Program-made: the position numbers and the translations under genes
Notes under the pieces: generated by a model
Databases searched by the model: none
Told to the model about the DNA's origin: nothing
What the model saw: only the letters and a program-made list of their open reading frames with translations
Assembly (NCBI GenBank): GCA_933228675.1
Contig: OW121740.1
Coordinates: 127,855,630-127,919,629 of the forward strand
Reading direction: 5' to 3'
Origin: Stomorhina lunata
Lineage: Eukaryota; Arthropoda; Insecta; Diptera; Rhiniidae
Length of the DNA stretch: 64,000 nt
Part shown: positions 59,000 through 64,000 of the stretch, one piece after another
How the letters are laid out: each line of letters starts with the position of its first letter
How positions within the stretch are numbered: the first letter of the stretch is position 1

Positions 59000-60000
59000 T
59001 CTTTTAGCCTATATGTACTTCTGCACACACCCGCACCCACCAGTAGAACACTTTTTTTAATTTAATAAAAATACCCAAAATTTTTATATACAAATTTCTG
59101 TGATAAATGAAGAACTTTTTTTTAGAGTTTATAAAATCCATGGAAATTTTTTATATTTACATATTGTATAATAAAGTTTCCATATATTGTATAAACTCTA
59201 TAAATTATCTTCTTCTATATATATGTACTGTATAAAATTTGTCTGTATGTCCAAATATTTAGGTTTTGTTCGGACTATTTAGTAGAAGGTTTATGTGAAG
59301 TTTGTTTAAAATCGGTCGAGCGTTTCTTCATTTATCATATTTTTTGTAAAAAATTAATTAGAATAATTTATAAAACCCATGGACATTTGTATAAACACTA
59401 TAAGTGATCTTCTATATATGTACTTTATAAAAGTATGACAAAAGGGAAGCAATCGAAACCATCCAATGATAGGCCAAAGTGTTTTATTTCATTTATACTT
59501 TTGTACCCACCCGGACCCGCCCGTAGATCACTTTATTTATTTTAACTAAAATACGCAAAATTTTTATATACAATATTCTATTAATTTGTTACAAAAAATG
59601 TGATAAATGAAGAGATTTTTAGAGTTTATAAAATCCATGGAAATTTTTTATATTTATATATCGTATTAAATAGTTTCCATATATTGTATAAACTCTATGA
59701 ATTATCTTCTTCTATATATGTACTATATAAAAGATTGCCTGTATGTCGAAATGTTTAGGCTTTGTTCGGACTATTTAGTAGAAGGTTTATGTAAAGTTTA
59801 TTCAAAATCTTATCATTTATTATATTTTTTATAACAAATTAATTAGGATTTTTTTTTGAGTTTATGAAATCCATGGAAATTTTTTATATTTACATAGTCT
59901 ATAGTATAGTTTTCATATATTGTATAAACTCTATAAATAATCTTCTTCTATATATGTACTGTATAAAATATTGTCTATATGTCCTCAATAGAATACTAAA
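59000..60000. repeat. Four diverged ~240-bp tandem units
   Basis: TTTATAAAATCCATGGAAAT-type landmarks occur at about 59128, 59367, 59625 and 59861, each followed by ATTGTATAAACTCTAT and ATCTTCTTCTATATATGTAC variants. Units alternate in content: CCCACCCGGACCCGCCCGTAG occurs twice (59030 and 59508 regions) and TTTGTTCGGACTATTTAGTAG twice, so there is also a ~480-497-bp higher-order period. It starts just after the hammerhead-like motif. The short ORF 59864-60079 is not a gene. Confidence 0.85.
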
Positions 60001-60249
60001 CTATGCACTTGATCATGTTATAACCTTTAGCATATTTGTTGCTAATTTGGTACCAACTACCGACAGGTGGCGCCACTGAAAATTACTCAAAATGAACCAA
60101 ATCGTAAACAGTGCATTTGATCATGCTGTGATCTTAAACAAAATTATTGCGCTTTTGTCGACGGAGTTTTCTAAGTTAGTGTGATTAATTGCCGATAGAT
60201 GGCGTCACTGAAAATGAATTGAATCGTAAACTATACATTTGGTCAAAGA
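60001..60249. repeat. 132-bp direct duplication
   Basis: CGACAGGTGGCGCCACTGAA at 60061 recurs as CGATAGATGGCGTCACTGAA at 60193, each followed by AAATCGTAAAC-type sequence. The first copy is preceded by TGCACTTGATCATG and the region between copies carries TGCATTTGATCATG. Confidence 0.8.
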
Positions 60250-60745
<496 letters not shown>

Positions 60746-60849
60746 TAATGTACTATTTAAAAAAAGTTAGGGAATATTGTAGGGAACATTTTTTTTCTCG
60801 TAGGGAAAAAATAGATTTGTTTTTAGGGATATTCAAAATTTTATTTGGC

Positions 60850-61196
60850 ATCACTGGTTGAAATACCCATAAAAGCACAAAAACGCTTATAAATCTAAAG
60901 ATAAATGCACTTTATTACTAAAACTTTGTACGGATAAATATTCTGAAAATATAAACATATAACCGAAATTTAGTAACAATCAATCGACAATTGACCCTAG
61001 CTCCCATATCAGGCCCTTAGTCGGAAATGTCAAAAACTACTTAGATTTCGAAATTTTGAAAAAATAGCATATAGTATATTTATGTATCTCTCTAAGACTT
61101 AAGGAAAACTTGTTAAATTGTTGGTCTGTATTACACCTTAGTAGTGAAGGGTATCATATAGTCGGGCTTGACCGACTATAGCCTTTCTTACTTGTT
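60850..61196 (+). mobile_element. B-type element tail, copy B3
   Basis: Contains the module CAATTGACCCTAGCTCCCAT and ends AGTGAAGGGTATCATATAG, hairpin TAGTCGGGCTTGACCGACTA, and CTTTCTTACTTGTTT. Plus orientation, opposite to B2. It lies next to the reversed A5 head. Confidence 0.7.
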
Positions 61197-61634
61197 TGAT
61201 TTGACTCCATGGGCAGGTGTTATCAAATTAGTTTCTTGTGATAAAAATAGGATATAGGTTCTTGATAGCTTTTAATAGAAAATTGGCCTTTTAGTGATTA
61301 AAAATTATACATTCGTACCTTTTTGTAATGTTAAAGTTAAATTGATTGATTTTGAATTAATTTAAAAAATAAACAAATTTTTATACATTGCATTGCAAAT
61401 TATTTTACTTCATTTGTTTACAGTTTCCAAAGCTTTCTAATGCTAAAGTAACTACAAATGTATAATCTTCAACAAAAAAATTTCAATGAATTTCTCACGT
61501 TTTTGGGACAACATGAACAAGAATTTAATAAAAATTCCTTAAAAGTAGAAAACACAAATAAAACTACTTGAGATGAAAGTAAATTTCAAATTAAATCAAA
61601 TAAATTTTTTGGATAATAATTTTCTTATCTCCAG
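61197..61634. other. Unique AT-rich DNA, possible intron
   Basis: No ORF or repeat. It ends in TTTCTTATCTCCAG, a good splice-acceptor sequence. Confidence 0.45.
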
Positions 61635-61716
61635 CAAAACAGCACGCAGTAAAATTATCACGAAATTGCAGAATCGTCCAGCTGAGAGAAAGAAAGAGCA
61701 TTACAAACCCAAATAA
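61635..61716 (+). CDS. Candidate terminal coding exon, basic peptide
   Basis: Follows the acceptor TTTTCTTATCTCCAG (ends 61634). With one leading base completing a split codon, 26 codons are open to TAA at 61714-61716: KTARSKIITKLQNRPAERKK then EHYKPK. The codons are less AT-biased than the flanks, and the peptide is strongly basic. No family recognised. No AATAAA was found close downstream. It could be chance. Confidence 0.28.
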
Positions 61717-63054
61717 GAAATTTCGATTTCAGTTGGTTTTTTTTTGTATCAAATTAATTCACGCTGCATTTCTTTTAATTTGATTATTTATTTTTCACTT
61801 TTGTTGAAAATTTATATATGAAAGCGAGTTTTTGTTAATTTATTTTGTGGTATATCACTGTCGTTGACTTTTTAATGTTTTTTTTGTGTTTTAATCAGTT
61901 AGGAAGCATTTTGGAAACTGTGAATTTAAGTTTTATGTTTTTTTTTTTTTGTTTAGGTTATAAAAAGTTTATGTGCTTAATATTGTAGTTCACTACAAAA
62001 AATTTGCTTTAAAAAAATGTTTAACAAATTAACTGTCATTACACTCACATTTTTTTTATATTTGAGCTAAAATAAAATGTAATTAATGTTTTATTATTAA
62101 TTAAAGTTTATATGAACTTTCTCGTTCAAATTTATTTTGATATCTTTAACATTGCGATTAGGTAACTTTACATGTTTTGTTACTTACTTTTAGTTGGCCA
62201 TACATGTGTCGGAGTTTTCATTTATTACATAAAACATAAATTTATTTTGATCTACATTTTTAAGCATTTCTTAGTTTAATTACCCTTTTATGGTTTAATT
62301 TTTAATATTTGAGAAAATTATTCATTACATCATCAAGTAAATATAACAATTTCATTGGTATTTTATTTACTTTCTTACACGAGCATCTTTCTTAAGTCTT
62401 TTGTTTTGAGCTTTGTAGAGTGAAATTGGAAGTACATGTGTGGCTGCATTACAAAATTTTTAGGTATAATTTAACTAATTTATTCTTCTAAAGGAATATA
62501 GACTTAAATATAACATCGTTTTAGAAAATATTTTGTATTATAAAAAAACTACGATTTGGCTTTACACCAATTTTTATTAAGAAAAATTTACGATATTAAC
62601 TCAAAGATAAGTCAAATTTTACTTAAAGATAGGTATTTCTGGAATGGTTTAGCTTCAACCATATTTTTGCTTAGAATAAGTATAAGATTTATCAAAATGT
62701 AGTCAAGTAAATTTGCTGAAGTGAAGTAAATCAAGTATATATTATATATTTTCAGTGTATACTAAACTGAAATTCTTAAATGTATGAATATTTGCTACAA
62801 TTCAGTATATCTTTTACTCAAACGGAATGAAATTTCAAAAATCTTAAATACAAAATGTATTTATATTCTGCTGTTTCAATTAAATATCATTTAACTGAGC
62901 CGTTTTACCCTTAAAGATTGAGAACTTAAAGTTATGCGAGAACTTGAAGATAAAGAATTATGAACATTCTAATAACATTCAGAGTGCACCCTTTGATTTT
63001 AAAATCTGCAACCTTTTTCAAATATAACCTTTAGCGGGAATTGTGCCATCGTTT
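61717..63054. other. Unique AT-rich DNA, nothing recognised
   Basis: No supported gene, array or transposon. Confidence 0.55.
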
Positions 63055-63990
63055 GCACATACACTCAGAAAAAAGACATGTACTAAATTTGAGGAAAAAA
63101 AATTTCTTAAAAATAGTAAAAAAAAATCCTTATTCAGAGTAAATTTTTACTCAAAACTAGGAAAAATTGTTACATGCTAGTAAAAAATACAACATTTAAA
63201 TAAAAAATGTATAGTTCATATACTAAAAAATAATTAACATTTTTCCATAGAAAAATTGCATGAATTTTGTAAAATATTATTTATTTTAAGGAAATTTTTG
63301 TTAAAAACTAGTAAATATGTCCTAAATTTTAGTTCATCACATCATAAAACTGGGTAATATTGACTTTAGTTCAAAAAATTTGATTGAGTAAATGATTTAC
63401 TGAAAAATAGTTCATAAAATTGAACTTACTTAAAATCTGGAAGTGGTTGTCGTAAATTTAAGTTCATTATTTTCCTAATTACTAGGAACATTTTCCTAAT
63501 CATGAATTTCAAGTTTAAGACTTTCTGCATTTTAAGAAAAAAATATTTAAAATTAGTTAAGATAAATTACAACGTCCAATAGTATACAATCTTCTTATAA
63601 TAAGTAAAATTGTAATAATTTGTTGAAAGTTATATACTTATATTTAGGATAATTTCCTAAAAATTAGTTCAGATAAATCAGAATAAATCATGTTTAAATT
63701 TATGAAGTAATTAGGATAATTTTTTTTATAATGAGTAAAATTGTTATAATTTCTTGAAATTTATATACTTATATTTAAGAAAAATTTCCTAAAAATTAGT
63801 TCAAATTTTCCTAAAATTTAGTTCATATATTGAAAAAAGTAAATGTCAATAAATTATTTTCATTTATAATTTATTTTCAATTTTAGTTCGTGATAGTTTT
63901 CTTACAAATTCCGCTTTTTTTTCGATATTAGTAGTATAAAAAAAATTGTGTTATGAAAAATTTGTGTCAAAAATTGTGTTTGTTGTTTCT
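63055..63990. repeat. Dispersed-type AT repeat with internal 132-bp duplication
   Basis: Begins ACACTCAGAAAAAAGACATG, a start common to dispersed repeats in higher flies (from general knowledge). It is rich in diverged TTTCCTAAAAATTAGTTCA-type motifs. AGTAAAATTGTAATAATTTG plus CTTATATTTAGG at 63603 recurs at 63735 (offset 132). It continues to near the right edge of the window. No coding capacity seen. Confidence 0.55.
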
Positions 63991-64000
63991 ATCTTTGTAT

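Overview
The window is AT-rich nuclear DNA from an insect, most likely a calyptrate (muscoid) fly. The evidence is the dipteran-type interspersed elements with GTCY microsatellites and TATACCCACC ends, RTE-, Jockey/CR1- and Tc1/mariner-type transposons, and long arrays built on the palindrome TTTTCTATAGAAAA. I recognise no host gene with certainty. The DNA looks like one or more very large introns, or intergenic DNA, filled with satellites and transposons. The only hints of host exons are short plus-strand candidates at 1331-1417, 5217-5245, 5462-5608 and 61635-61716.

Layout. 1-5165: back-to-back arrays (31-bp and 33-bp units), broken at 596-2000 by unique DNA with a microRNA-like hairpin (1121-1221) and a candidate terminal exon. 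5166-9100: candidate exon pieces, then a 31-bp array (6358-9100) interrupted by a ~350-bp inverted-repeat element that carries an almost complete hammerhead-ribozyme fold (6636-6704). 9101-21030: unique AT-rich DNA, a dead mariner-type transposase (minus strand), three large GTCY-bearing 'A' elements, and a 5'-truncated non-LTR insertion with a perfect 14-bp target-site duplication. 21035-24290: 28-bp array split by a DD37E-type Tc1/mariner element with both terminal repeats. 24291-38705: four more array regions (25655-26090, 27065-30260, 31955-34750, 35701-38705) with unique spacers. 39500-46100: a decayed Jockey/CR1-type element on the plus strand and, facing it, a full-length-looking RTE-type element whose 1039-codon ORF is intact. 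46650-56850: array, perfect hairpin, array with an 805-bp segmental duplication, and more A/B-type elements. 58900-60250: a degenerate hammerhead-like motif followed by tandem ~240-bp and 132-bp repeats. 60250-64000: a (GACA)n-bearing A element, a B-type element, a candidate exon, and a degenerate dispersed repeat.

About a third of the window is arrays sharing the CTATAG-centred palindrome, but each array has its own spacer and its own period (28, 29, 31 or 33 bp). The palindrome persists while spacers differ between arrays and are uniform within them. This modular satellite family, its inverted blocks and segmental duplications, and the three hammerhead-like motifs are the most noteworthy content. 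The only gene in the window likely to encode a working protein is the RTE endonuclease/reverse transcriptase. All other transposon genes show frameshifts, stops or truncation.
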